From: Azospirillum melinis
GTDB taxonomy: Bacteria; Pseudomonadota; Alphaproteobacteria; Azospirillales; Azospirillaceae
Assembly (NCBI RefSeq): GCF_013340935.1
Contig: NZ_WHOS01000018.1
Coordinates: 59,079 to 123,078, forward strand
Direction of reading: 5' to 3'
DNA: 64,000 nucleotides
The notes beneath the pieces were generated by a model. It was not told where the DNA came from. It was given only the letters and a program-made list of their open reading frames with translations, and did no database searches. How positions within the stretch are numbered: position 1 is the stretch's first letter; the number at the start of each line of letters is the position of its first letter. Made by a program: the position numbers and the translations under genes. Shown piece after piece: positions 38,305 to 46,617 of the stretch.

Positions 38305-38748
38305 ATGAGCGACCAGCTTCGCGCCGATGTACCGGACAATGCGCTGCTGCGGATGACCGCCGACATCGTATCGGCGTATGTCAGCAAGAACGTGTTGCCT
38401 GCTCAGCAAATCCCCGACGTGATCAATACGGTCTACTCGTCGCTGACCGGTCTGAATGGTCAGCCCCGTGAGGTCGCGGCGGAGCCGCTGAAGCCGGCCG
38501 TTCCGATTCGTAAGTCAGTGACGCCCGAATACATCGTCTGCCTGGAAGACGGGAAGAAGTTGAAGATGCTGAAGCGGCACCTTCGCTCGACCTACAACAT
38601 GTCGCCGGACGAGTATCGCGCACGCTGGGGACTTCCGCCCGACTATCCGATGGTCGCGCCGAACTATGCGGCGCAGCGTTCGGAATTCGCCAAGCGCATC
38701 GGCCTGGGCCGCAGTTCCGGCCGCCAGACCCGCCGTAAGGCCGGTTGA
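38305..38748 (+). CDS. MucR/Ros-family zinc-finger transcriptional regulator
   Basis: 147 residues. The family signature is present: TPEYIVCLEDGKKLKMLKRH followed by LRSTYNMSPDEYRARWGLPP, with one visible zinc Cys and two His, then YPMVAPNYAAQRSEFAKRIG and a basic tail. MucR proteins are H-NS-like repressors of exopolysaccharide, motility and virulence genes in alphaproteobacteria. The ATG at 38305 is used; the upstream frame is not conserved-looking. Confidence 0.93.
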   Translation: MSDQLRADVPDNALLRMTADIVSAYVSKNVLPAQQIPDVINTVYSSLTGLNGQPREVAAEPLKPAVPIRKSVTPEYIVCLEDGKKLKMLKRHLRSTYNMSPDEYRARWGLPPDYPMVAPNYAAQRSEFAKRIGLGRSSGRQTRRKAG

Positions 38749-38768
38749 TCGAGTAAAGTCCGTATGCA

Positions 38769-38802
38769 ACACGGGCCGATCCACCAGGGAGTCGGCCCGT
38801 GT
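38769..38802 (+). terminator. Hairpin after mucR
   Basis: Eleven-bp perfect stem ACACGGGCCGA/TCGGCCCGTGT with a 12-base loop, 20 bases after the stop. No U run follows, so it is a candidate only. Confidence 0.5.
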
Positions 38803-38876
38803 GCGTGTCCGGTCGATGGCAAAACCATCCGACTGGTTGAAGGTGCGAATCGGTCGCGGTACGCGGTCCGCAAGCC

Positions 38877-39443
38877 TCAGTTGGCGCATCCCTTGCGGCC
38901 CGACAGTCGGCAGTTGAAACGGTCGACATTTCGACTCAATTCGCGCCCGGTCGACACATTTTCTTCGTTCAGGCAGGTCAGATAGCTCATCGACTTGTCG
39001 ACGTAATCCTTCACCTCGCCCTGACAGGACGACATCTTGTCGGCGCTGAGGAAGGTCGCCTGATCGTCCATGCACAGCGGCACGCCCGGCTTCAGGCAGC
39101 CCGCGGCCGGCGTCGTCGGTTGCGGGGCGGTCAAGGGCGGACCACCGTTTGCCGTCCCGCCAGCGGCGCCGGCAGCGCCGGGAGCGGACTGACGGCCGCC
39201 ATGGTCCTGTGCGCCATGGCCCGGCTTCTGGGTCGGCTGGGACGAGGCGGCCAGCGCCGCCTGCGGGATCGCCAGGATCGGCAAGGCAGCAACCGAAGCG
39301 GTGGCCGTCAATGCCGCCGACATCAGCGACACGCGCAGGAAAGCCGTCACGCCCAGCATCCTGAAGCCCGGCGACCTGAAGCCTGCCGCCCTGAAACCCG
39401 CCGCCTTAAAACCCAACATGGCCTCGATCCTCTGGCGTTTCAT
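38877..39443 (-). CDS. Secreted cysteine-containing hypothetical protein
   Basis: 188 residues from the ATG at 39443, or 160 from the ATG at 39359, which would begin the signal peptide directly (LRVSLMSAALTATASVAALP). The first 28 residues of the long form come from a 15-base tandem repeat (FKAAGFRAAGFRSPGF). After the signal comes a Gly/Pro/Gln-rich linker, then a C-terminal domain with five or six cysteines (CLKPGVPLCMDD, SSCQGEVKDYV, FNCRLSGRKGC) that could form disulphides in the periplasm. Not recognised. Confidence 0.65.
   Translation of the reverse strand: MKRQRIEAMLGFKAAGFRAAGFRSPGFRMLGVTAFLRVSLMSAALTATASVAALPILAIPQAALAASSQPTQKPGHGAQDHGGRQSAPGAAGAAGGTANGGPPLTAPQPTTPAAGCLKPGVPLCMDDQATFLSADKMSSCQGEVKDYVDKSMSYLTCLNEENVSTGRELSRNVDRFNCRLSGRKGCAN
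39361..39417. repeat. 15-bp tandem repeat in the start of a secreted-protein gene
   Basis: Three copies of CTGAAGCCCGGCGAC-like units (39361-39375, 39376-39390, 39391-39405) and a partial fourth. In the minus-strand reading frame it encodes repeats of about five residues (FKAAG, FRAAG, FRSPG). Confidence 0.8.
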
Positions 39444-39815
39444 TTTTCTGCCCGAAGGCCGGCGCGGAAAACAGCCCGGCCGACACCCGGCTTAACCGGC
39501 TGAACGGCGCAGGAAAAGGGGCTTTCCTTATGCGCCATTCGTTCAGAGATGCGCGGTTCTACAAGCGTTACACCCCCTGCGCCAGTGTCAACGGGCAGGC
39601 ATAGGTCTACTGTCGGGGTCGAGCGGTTCGCTCTACGACCGGCGGGCCGACCCAGCGTCGGGGCCGCCGGCGGAGGCATGCCGGCGCTCACCATCAGCAA
39701 AAGCCAGACTTCGATACGCGCCGCCCGGCCCCGTCCGGCGGCGCGTTTTCTTTTCGCATCTTGCGAAGAAGGGCAGTCCACGGCAGACACACAACTCTTG
39801 GGTGTTCTGGCTGGA
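39444..39815. other. Intergenic region of about 370 bases
   Basis: An open frame of 116 codons on the minus strand has no start signal, no domain and proline/arginine-rich composition typical of noise. I see no convincing gene or RNA here. Confidence 0.5.
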
Positions 39816-40046
39816 TCAATAAAGTCCGCCGCCCCGCTTCGGCCCCGGCTTGACCGGCGCGGCGGGTCCGACGCCCTTGTTCTGCACGAAGCGCAGCTTG
39901 TTGATCGCCGTCCGCTTCAACAGTTCCTGGCTGCCGGTTGCCGGACCGGCCACCGTCACCTCGACGCCGGTCCTGGCATCGATGGCGGTCACCCGCAGAT
40001 AGCTGCCGACCCGCTGGAACTCGAACAGCACGTCACCGTCGGTCAT
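39816..40046 (-). CDS. Small conserved hypothetical protein
   Basis: 76 residues starting MTDGDVLFEFQRVGSYLRVT, followed by AIDARTGVEVTVAGP and a basic C-terminus (KRGGGLY). It resembles, from memory, the short DUF6898-type proteins of Rhodospirillales. The ATG at 40046 is preferred to that at 40076. Function unknown. Confidence 0.65.
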   Translation of the reverse strand: MTDGDVLFEFQRVGSYLRVTAIDARTGVEVTVAGPATGSQELLKRTAINKLRFVQNKGVGPAAPVKPGPKRGGGLY

Positions 40047-40215
40047 GCCCAATGCCCTCCCTTGGCCCGGTTCCACATCGCCCGGCCCTCCTTACCCTAA
40101 GGTCAGTCCACGTTCGAGACCGCAACACCCGGCGGCCATCGCTGTTGTCCACCCAGCCATTCGGCGCGCAGGAGCCCCGCTCCGCCAACCCCCACTGCGA
40201 GGAAGGACCACCAAA

Positions 40216-40728
40216 ATGGCCGCCAAGACGATGCAGGATCTGCTGATCGAGGATCTTCGCGACATTTACCACGCCGAGAAGCAGATCGCGAAGGCCCTGC
40301 CCAAGATGGCCAAGGCCGCCAGCTCCGACCAACTGCGCCAGGCGTTCGAAACCCATCTGGAACAGACCCATGGGCAGATCGAGCGGCTTCAGCAGGTGTT
40401 CGAGGAGTTGGATACCCGTCCGCGCGGCAAGCATTGCGACGCGATGGAGGGCCTGATCAGCGAAGCCCAGGAAATCCTGGAAATGGGTCTGGCGCCCGAG
40501 GTGCAGGACGCCGCCTTGATCGCCGCCGCCCAGAAGGTGGAGCATTACGAGATCGCCAGCTATGGCACGCTGCATGCCTTCGCCACCGCCTGCGGCCTCG
40601 ACAAGGTCGCCCAGCTGCTGGATGAGACGCTGCAGGAGGAAAAGGACACCGACACGCTGCTGAACAAGCTGGCGATCGGCGACGTCAACAAGAAGGCGAT
40701 GGCGGCAAGCGCCAAGAAAGCCGCCTGA
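40216..40728 (+). CDS. Ferritin-like DUF892 (YciF) stress protein
   Basis: 170 residues. The four-helix ferritin-like domain is recognisable by LIEDLRDIYHAEKQIAKALP, FETHLEQTHGQIERLQQVF, KVEHYEIASYGTLHAFA and EEKDTDTLLNKLA, with metal-type Glu/His residues at the expected places. YciF proteins are induced by envelope or osmotic stress; the metal chemistry is unproven. GAGGAAGG precedes the ATG at 40216. Confidence 0.9.
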   Translation: MAAKTMQDLLIEDLRDIYHAEKQIAKALPKMAKAASSDQLRQAFETHLEQTHGQIERLQQVFEELDTRPRGKHCDAMEGLISEAQEILEMGLAPEVQDAALIAAAQKVEHYEIASYGTLHAFATACGLDKVAQLLDETLQEEKDTDTLLNKLAIGDVNKKAMAASAKKAA

Positions 40729-40854
40729 CCCCATAATCCCTCAAGTCTTCCGTGACCAATCGTCCCCGGCCCTGCATAAGGGCCGGACCCCGGTTGCAAG
40801 CGCCGCGTCGGACCGATAGCATCCCCGCTGTCCGGTCCTTCGCGGTGTTCTGTC

Positions 40855-41274
40855 ATGCGTCGCCTTTTGTGTGCCTTCGGCCTTGCCCTGTTCCTGACGC
40901 TGCCGTCGGCGCCATCGGCCGTTGCGAACGAGGGGGCGCCGGGCGCCCTTCCGCCGTCGGTGCGGATCAAGCCGCTGATGGTCCCGGTGGTGAATGCCGG
41001 ACGGATCGAGAAATACACCCAGGTCGAAGTGAACCTGGAGATCGGCAACGCCCTGAAGCTGGGCGAGGTGCAGCTCAGCATCCCGCGCCTGCACGACGCC
41101 ATCCTGACCGCCATCTACAAGGGCGTGGATGAGGGCTGGATCGTCCGCGGCAACATCGCGAACGTCCCCGCCCTGCGCCGCCGCATCGACGAATCGGTGA
41201 TCGCCATGTTCGGCAAGGACGTGGTCAGCCGCATCCTCATCACGCCCATCGCGCGGCAGTCGTCGCTGCAATAG
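40855..41274 (+). CDS. Secreted FliL-like protein
   Basis: 139 residues with a signal peptide (LLCAFGLALFLTLPSAPSAV). The mature part, beginning VRIKPLMVPVVNAGRIEKY, aligns by eye with the periplasmic domain of the membrane protein at 32456-32914 (PRL.DA.LTA.Y.G, then GKD.V). It is thus an exported paralogue without the membrane anchor. Neighbours are a YciF-like gene and an unrelated hypothetical. Role unknown. Confidence 0.7.
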   Translation: MRRLLCAFGLALFLTLPSAPSAVANEGAPGALPPSVRIKPLMVPVVNAGRIEKYTQVEVNLEIGNALKLGEVQLSIPRLHDAILTAIYKGVDEGWIVRGNIANVPALRRRIDESVIAMFGKDVVSRILITPIARQSSLQ

Positions 41275-41313
41275 ACTGCTCCCCGGAAAGCCTCGTCATT
41301 CCAGGCTCCGTAT

Positions 41314-41340
41314 TAAGGCCCCATGCTAAGGCCCCATACT
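41314..41340. repeat. 13-bp direct repeat upstream of a hypothetical gene
   Basis: Two near-identical copies of TAAGGCCCCATGC (the second ends AC), with the start of a third (TAAGG), 15-40 bases before the ATG at 41356. Confidence 0.6.
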
Positions 41341-41355
41341 AAGGATCGACTCGTC

Positions 41356-41766
41356 ATGCCCCTCGTCTATGTCGCGCGCAGCGCCGCCCTGACCAAATGG
41401 GCGTCCGACGTCGGACAGGGAAAGCACATCTACAAGCTGGGCATCGCGGAGGATGAGGCCGCGGTCAAGGCGGCGGTCGCCGCCGGCTGGGGTGGCGAAT
41501 CCGACTGGAAACTGATCCAGATCAAGCCGGTCGATGAGCTGGACGAGGAAACCGCGCTGGCCCGGCTCAGCCGGCGCGAGAAGGCGATCGATCCCACCTA
41601 TTACCCGCGGTTGAAGGGGGCGGCCGGCGTGTACCGCATCACCCTGACCAACGTGCAGAACAGCCTGCTGGTCGCCAAGGCGATGACCGCCGACGAGCCG
41701 CTGACCGACATCAAGGTGAAGCCCAAGGACATCGCCGACTACATGATCCGCAACGCGATTGCCTGA
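41356..41766 (+). CDS. Conserved hypothetical protein
   Basis: 136 residues from the ATG at 41356. It begins MPLVYVARSAALTKWASDVG and contains KLGIAEDEAAVKAAVAAGWG and IDPTYYPRLKGAAGVYRITL. No signal peptide, membrane segment or recognised domain. The upstream frame to 41323 is only the 13-base repeats. The acetyltransferase gene follows after about seven bases, so they may share a transcript. Confidence 0.65.
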   Translation: MPLVYVARSAALTKWASDVGQGKHIYKLGIAEDEAAVKAAVAAGWGGESDWKLIQIKPVDELDEETALARLSRREKAIDPTYYPRLKGAAGVYRITLTNVQNSLLVAKAMTADEPLTDIKVKPKDIADYMIRNAIA

Positions 41767-41773
41767 GCGTCCT

Positions 41774-42256
41774 GTGAAGACCTCCCCGCCGCCCATCCGC
41801 CGCGTCGCTTTCGATGCCCTGACGCTGCGCGACCTGCACGACATGCTGGCCCTGCGCAGCCGTGTGTTCGTGGTCGAGCAGGCCTCCCCCTACCCCGACA
41901 TCGACGGCCGCGATCCCGGAGCGCTTCACCTCATCGCGCTGGACGAGGCGGGCGTCATCGTCGGCTGCGCCCGCTGCCTCGGCCCGGATGGAGATGGGCC
42001 GGATGAAGAGAAATCGGACGCGCCGGTTTCCTTCGGCCGTCTGGCGGTCGACCCGTCGCAACGCTCCACCGGGCTGGGGCGGGCGCTGGTGGCGGAGTCT
42101 CTGACGGTGCTGGCGGAGCGCTGGCCCGGCCGCGACGTGGTCATCGGCGCGCAGCAACATCTCGAACGCTTCTACGGCAGCTTCGGCTTCGTCCGGGACA
42201 CCGACCCGTACGACGATTTCGGTATTCCCCACATCGACATGCGGCTTCGGCGCTGA
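41774..42256 (+). CDS. GNAT acetyltransferase, ElaA-like
   Basis: About 160 residues from the GTG at 41774 (a TTG at 41759 overlapping the previous stop is also possible). The N-terminal segment LRDLHDMLALRSRVFVVEQ is the ElaA hallmark. The acetyl-CoA loop is VDPSQRSTGLGRALVAESL, and the C-terminus GAQQHLERFYGSFGFVRDT is standard. Substrate unknown. Confidence 0.86.
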   Translation: MKTSPPPIRRVAFDALTLRDLHDMLALRSRVFVVEQASPYPDIDGRDPGALHLIALDEAGVIVGCARCLGPDGDGPDEEKSDAPVSFGRLAVDPSQRSTGLGRALVAESLTVLAERWPGRDVVIGAQQHLERFYGSFGFVRDTDPYDDFGIPHIDMRLRR

Positions 42257-42631
42257 CGCTTCCCTTGCCGGCGATCCGCCGCTGAAACTGCGTCGAGACA
42301 CCTCCCTTACAGCCGCCCCACCATCGCCAGCACGGCGATGCGACACAATGCCCCATGCATACAGGGGCATTGCTGCCCGCGGCTGCCTGCGGCCTGGGGA
42401 AGACAACGGGGCGTTGTTATTCCTTCGTTTGCTGGCGAGGCGTAAGCCTTACGTAACAGACCGATGATTTCGTCATACGTAGAATTTTCGATGATCGAAA
42501 TCGAAATCGTTGACGTATCAGTTCTCACATTCGATAGGGTAAGGCATTCACCCTTTCGTATGCAACTCCGAAGGCGAGGCGACTGTCCCCGCGAATCAAA
42601 AGGCCTGTCCGGCTACATAAGGGGCAAGACG
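42257..42631. other. AT-richer leader region of the chemoreceptor gene
   Basis: No gene supported. It contains a perfect 9-bp stem (CAATGCCCC at 42346-42354 with GGGGCATTG at 42364-42372) without a U tract. Further on it becomes A+T-rich with GATCGAAATCGAAATCG, likely holding the chemoreceptor promoter. Confidence 0.5.
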
Positions 42632-44317
42632 ATGTCCTGGTTCACCAATCTCCGCATTGGCGGAAAGCTGCTGACGGCATTTGCTGCATTGATCGTCATC
42701 ATTGGCGCAATCAGCATCGCCAACTATTCGACTCTATCGTCGATCCAGTCCTCCATCGGCTGGACGATCCACACCTACCGCGTGATCCAGACCACCGATG
42801 CGGCGATGACGGCGATGGTCGATCAGGAAACCGGTCTGCGCGGCTATCTGGTCAGCGGCGATCCGGCCTTCCTCGAGCCCTACCGCTCCGGCGCGCAGGC
42901 GTTCGAGCGTGCCCTGGCCGAGGTGAAGTCGCTAACCGCCGACAACCCGCAGCAGCAGGCCCGGCTGGAGGAGTTGCGCAGGCACGCCGCCACATGGCGC
43001 GAGACGGTGGCGGAAAAGGAAATTGCCCTGATGTCCAAGGCCGATACGCGTGAGGAGGCCCGCGCGATGGAGGCGAAGGCGTTGGGCAAGGCGTCGATGG
43101 ACGGCATCCGCGCCCTGGTCCGGCAGATCGAGGACGCCGAGCGTGCTCTGCTGATCGTGCGCGACGCGGAGCAGAAGACCGCCTTCTCGACCGGCTACCT
43201 CACCGCCATCGCCGGCGCGCTCATTTCCCTTCTGGTCGCGGTGGCCGCCGGGCTGGTGCTGCGCGGGTCCATCGCCACGCCCATCGTCGCCATGACCGCC
43301 GCCATGGCACGGCTGGCCGGCGGTGACCGCGCGGTCGAGGTGCCCGGCGTCGGCCGCAGGGACGAGGTCGGTGCCATGGCCGAGGCGGTGGATGTCTTCA
43401 AGCGCAACGCCATCGAAGCCGACCGCCTTTCCGCCGCCCAGCGCGCCGAGGAGGAGGCCAAGGCCCGCCGCTCCGCCCGTCTGGAGGAACTGATGCGCGC
43501 CTTCGAGGGCAACGTCACCGCGGTGGTGCAGAGCCTGTCGGGTGCGGCGAGCCAGATGCAGCAGTCGGCCGGCGCGCTGACCAGCACCGCCGACGAGACC
43601 AACCGCCAGAGCACCACGGTGGCGTCGGCCGCCGAACAGGCTTCCGCCAACGTCCAGACCGTCGCTGCCGCGGCGGAAGAGTTGTCGTCCTCCATCGCCG
43701 AGATCGGCCGTCAGGTCGCCCAGTCGACGCGCGTCGCCGAACAGGCGGTCAGCGGCGCCAACCGCGCCAACGGCGTGGTGTCCGGCCTCGCCGAAGGGGC
43801 GCAGAAGATCGGCGAGGTGGTGGACCTCATCAACAACATCGCGGCGCAGACCAATCTTCTGGCGCTGAACGCGACCATCGAGGCCGCACGCGCCGGCGAG
43901 GCCGGAAAGGGCTTTGCCGTCGTGGCCAGCGAGGTGAAGAGCCTTGCCAACCAGACCGCCAAGGCGACCGAGGACATCACCGGCCAGATCGCCACCATCC
44001 AGGGCGCGACGCGCGAGGCGGTTTCCGCCATCGACGAGATCGGCCGCATCATCACCGAGATCAGCCAGATCTCCGCGACCATCGCCTCGGCGGTCGAACA
44101 GCAGAGCGCCGCGACCCAGGAAATCAGCCGCAATGTCCAGGAAGCGGCCCAGGGCACCCAGCAGGTGACCGGCAACATCGTCGGCGTCACCCGCGCCGCC
44201 GGAGACACCGGCCGCGCCGCCGGCGAAGTCCGCAGCGTCGCCGACCATCTGACCGGCGAATCCACCCGCCTGCGCCAGGAGGTGGAGAGCTTCCTCAACG
44301 GGGTAAAGGCGGCGTGA
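42632..44317 (+). CDS. Methyl-accepting chemotaxis protein with CHASE3-like sensor
   Basis: 561 residues from the ATG at 42632. A membrane helix near residues 12-32 is followed by a periplasmic domain with the CHASE3-type signature [20 protein letters not shown], a second membrane helix near 190-210, a HAMP domain, and the signalling hairpin with [20 protein letters not shown]. It would report to the chemotaxis kinase; the ligand is unknown. The open frame upstream does not look like protein. Confidence 0.93.
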   Translation: MSWFTNLRIGGKLLTAFAALIVIIGAISIANYSTLSSIQSSIGWTIHTYRVIQTTDAAMTAMVDQETGLRGYLVSGDPAFLEPYRSGAQAFERALAEVKSLTADNPQQQARLEELRRHAATWRETVAEKEIALMSKADTREEARAMEAKALGKASMDGIRALVRQIEDAERALLIVRDAEQKTAFSTGYLTAIAGALISLLVAVAAGLVLRGSIATPIVAMTAAMARLAGGDRAVEVPGVGRRDEVGAMAEAVDVFKRNAIEADRLSAAQRAEEEAKARRSARLEELMRAFEGNVTAVVQSLSGAASQMQQSAGALTSTADETNRQSTTVASAAEQASANVQTVAAAAEELSSSIAEIGRQVAQSTRVAEQAVSGANRANGVVSGLAEGAQKIGEVVDLINNIAAQTNLLALNATIEAARAGEAGKGFAVVASEVKSLANQTAKATEDITGQIATIQGATREAVSAIDEIGRIITEISQISATIASAVEQQSAATQEISRNVQEAAQGTQQVTGNIVGVTRAAGDTGRAAGEVRSVADHLTGESTRLRQEVESFLNGVKAA

Positions 44318-44323
44318 TGAAGC

Positions 44324-44345
44324 GGGGGGCGACGCGGTGCCCCCC
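44324..44345. terminator. Short GC hairpin between convergent MCP and UspA genes
   Basis: Seven-bp stem GGGGGGC/GCCCCCC with an eight-base loop, placed between two convergent stops. No U run; low confidence as a terminator. Confidence 0.35.
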
Positions 44346-44356
44346 TGCCCCAGTCA

Positions 44357-45178
44357 TCAATGCGACAGCAGCAGCGGCACCGGGCAGGTGCGCAGCACAT
44401 GCCGCGTCCCGCTGCCGCGGTGCAGGAACGGGAAGCCGTAATGCCCGTGGGCGCCCATCACCAGCAGGTCGGCGCCGGTGTCCATGGCCCGGGCCAGCAG
44501 GGCGTCCATCGCACCGATGTCGGTCACGGTGAAATGGGTCTGCTCCGCCGTCACGCCGTGGAAGGCGAGATGGTCGAGCACGCCGACGCGCGGCGTCTCG
44601 GACGCGGAGGAGGAGGCCTGGGTCAGCACGGTGATGACCGTCACCTCCTTGGCCTTCTCCAGCATCGGCATGGCGTCGGACAGGGCGCGGGCGGCCTCGC
44701 GCTCGGCATTCCAGGCGACGGCCACACGCTGGCCGATGGCGGCGAAGCGGCCGGCATAGGGGATGACCAGCACCGGCCGGCCGGAATTCAGCACCACCTG
44801 CTCGTTCAACTCCTCCGGCGCCGCCTGCGATCCCGCCTCGCGGTCATACTGGCCCAGCACCGTCAGGTCGGCGAAGCGCGACCAGATGATGACCTCGCGG
44901 ATGACATGGTTGTACTCGCCATGGGTCAGGCCGTGCCAGTGGCCCTGCAGCCCGGATGCGGCGAGCTTTTCCTTGAACAGTGCCTCGCTGCGGGATGCCG
45001 CCTCACCCAGATGGTCGCTGGACCGGCGGGCGATCACGCTGGTGGCGTTGCGGTCGCCCTGCGCGAACAGGCCGCGCAGGAAGGCGCCATGACGCTGGGC
45101 CAGCGCGATGGCGGCATCGAGACGCGCCTCGACATGCGGGCTGCTGTCGAGATGGACGAGGATGTGCTTGTAGGTCAT
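44357..45178 (-). CDS. Universal stress protein with two UspA domains
   Basis: 273 residues. First domain begins YKHILVHLDSSPHVEARLDA; the second contains VAVAWNAEREAARALSDAMP and ends with LLVMGAHGHYGFPFLHRGSG, the ATP-binding G-2x-G-9x-G type region, before RHVLRTCPVPLLLSH. Such tandem Usp proteins respond to starvation, oxidants or low oxygen. The ATG at 45178 gives the canonical start. No FNR-type site was found in its upstream 220 bases. Confidence 0.93.
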   Translation of the reverse strand: MTYKHILVHLDSSPHVEARLDAAIALAQRHGAFLRGLFAQGDRNATSVIARRSSDHLGEAASRSEALFKEKLAASGLQGHWHGLTHGEYNHVIREVIIWSRFADLTVLGQYDREAGSQAAPEELNEQVVLNSGRPVLVIPYAGRFAAIGQRVAVAWNAEREAARALSDAMPMLEKAKEVTVITVLTQASSSASETPRVGVLDHLAFHGVTAEQTHFTVTDIGAMDALLARAMDTGADLLVMGAHGHYGFPFLHRGSGTRHVLRTCPVPLLLSH

Positions 45179-45398
45179 GCGGGCCCTCCCGGTATGAAAT
45201 GCGAAGTCTTATGACGTCTGCGGTTCTCCGCCGGGCCGGCCGATGTGGGCGATCTGTGGGATGATCGGCGGGCCGGCGGATTGTTTCATATGCATCATGT
45301 TCAGCCGGGCGGCGTTCGTCCAGCAGCGTTCTGCCGGCCTGCGGCGAGAGGTCGCACGGGGCCGAAGCAGCCGTCCGGAAAACCGATCCGGGAACCGG

Positions 45399-46511
45399 TC
45401 AGGCGTCGCGGAACCGTCCGTAGGTGTAATGCGCGGCGCACGCGCCCTCGGCCGAGACCATGCAGGACCCCATGGGGTTTTCCGGGGTGCAGACGGTGTC
45501 GAACAGCTTGCAGTCGACCGGCCGCTTCACCCCACGCAGGATGGCGCCGCAATCGCAGCCCTTGTGGTCGGGAACGCTGGCGCCGGCGATGGGAAAGCGC
45601 CGTTCGGCGTCGAAGGCGGCATAGGCGTCGCGCAGCTTCAACCCGCTGTGCGGGATGCTGCCCAGCCCGCGCCATTCGAAGGACGGCCGGGTCTCGAAAA
45701 TCTCCAGCACCAGCGCCTGGGCCTTGCGGTTGCCGTCGGCGGTGACGGCGCGGGTGAACTGGTTCTCGACCTCGGCCCGCCCGTCGTTGATCTGGCGGAC
45801 CAGCATCAGGATGGATTGCAGCACGTCGAGCGGCTCGAAGCCGGAGATCACCACCGGTTTGCCATGCTCCGCCGCGGCCGGAGCGTAGGCCTCCGACCCG
45901 ATGACGACCGAGACATGGGCCGGACCGACGAACCCGTCGAGCGACAGACCTTCATCGGCCCCGGCCAGGATGCCCTGGATGGCCGACGGGGTGAGCACAT
46001 GGTTGCAGAAGACGGAGAAGTTGGTCAGCCCCTGCGCTGCGGCGGCACGGACGGCCAGCGCCGTCGGCGGAGTCGTCGTCTCGAAGCCGATGGCGAGGAA
46101 CACCACCTGCCGGTCCGGATTCTCGGCGGCGATGCGCACGGCCGCATCGGCGGTCACCACCATCCGCACGTCGGCCCCCTGCGCCTTGGCCTTCAGCAGG
46201 CTGAGCCGCCCCGATCCCGGCACGCGCATCACGTCGCCATAGGTGCACAGCGTCACCTCCGGCCGGCGGGCGAGCGCGATGGCGTCGTCGATCCGCCCGA
46301 CCGGCAGCACGCAGACCGGGCAGCCCGGCCCGTGGATCATCCGCACATTGCCGGGCAGCAGGTCGGGGATGCCATAGCGGGAGATGGCGTGGGTGTGGCC
46401 GCCGCAAAACTCCATCAGGTGATAGGAGCGGTCGGCCCGCACCTCCCGCGCGATGGCGGCGGCGACGTTGCGGGCCAGAACCGGATCGCGGAACTCTTCG
46501 ACGTATTTCAT
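45399..46511 (-). CDS. hypD: Hydrogenase maturation factor HypD
   Basis: Assembles the Fe(CN)2CO group of NiFe hydrogenases with HypC and HypE. 370 residues. Key Cys-rich motifs: MEFCGGHTHAISRYG, HGPGCPVCVLPVGRID, and the 4Fe-4S region with CDCGAILRG, DCKLFDTVC and GSCMVSAEGACAAHY. No hypC, hypE or hydrogenase gene occurs in the window, so hypD is isolated here. A perfect FNR-type palindrome lies 50 bases before its ATG, pointing to low-oxygen control. Confidence 0.95.
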   Translation of the reverse strand: MKYVEEFRDPVLARNVAAAIAREVRADRSYHLMEFCGGHTHAISRYGIPDLLPGNVRMIHGPGCPVCVLPVGRIDDAIALARRPEVTLCTYGDVMRVPGSGRLSLLKAKAQGADVRMVVTADAAVRIAAENPDRQVVFLAIGFETTTPPTALAVRAAAAQGLTNFSVFCNHVLTPSAIQGILAGADEGLSLDGFVGPAHVSVVIGSEAYAPAAAEHGKPVVISGFEPLDVLQSILMLVRQINDGRAEVENQFTRAVTADGNRKAQALVLEIFETRPSFEWRGLGSIPHSGLKLRDAYAAFDAERRFPIAGASVPDHKGCDCGAILRGVKRPVDCKLFDTVCTPENPMGSCMVSAEGACAAHYTYGRFRDA

Positions 46512-46560
46512 GGTCGCTCCCTCTGCCCCGCCATTTCACCCGCAAGGCTGATCGTATGCT

Positions 46561-46574
46561 TTGATACGGATCAA
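46561..46574 (-). promoter_or_regulatory. FNR/FixK-type site upstream of hypD
   Basis: TTGATACGGATCAA is a perfect 5-4-5 match to the TTGAT-N4-ATCAA consensus of FNR/FixK regulators. Its centre at 46567.5 would be at -41.5 for a start near 46526, 15 bases before the hypD ATG: the class-II activator position. Confidence 0.85.
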
Positions 46575-46617
46575 GAGGGAAGTCCGGGAAATCGTCCCGC
46601 CATCAGACCTTGACCAT

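Noticed and set aside
39440..39790. 116-codon minus-strand open frame
   Set aside because: No ribosome site, domain or plausible composition.
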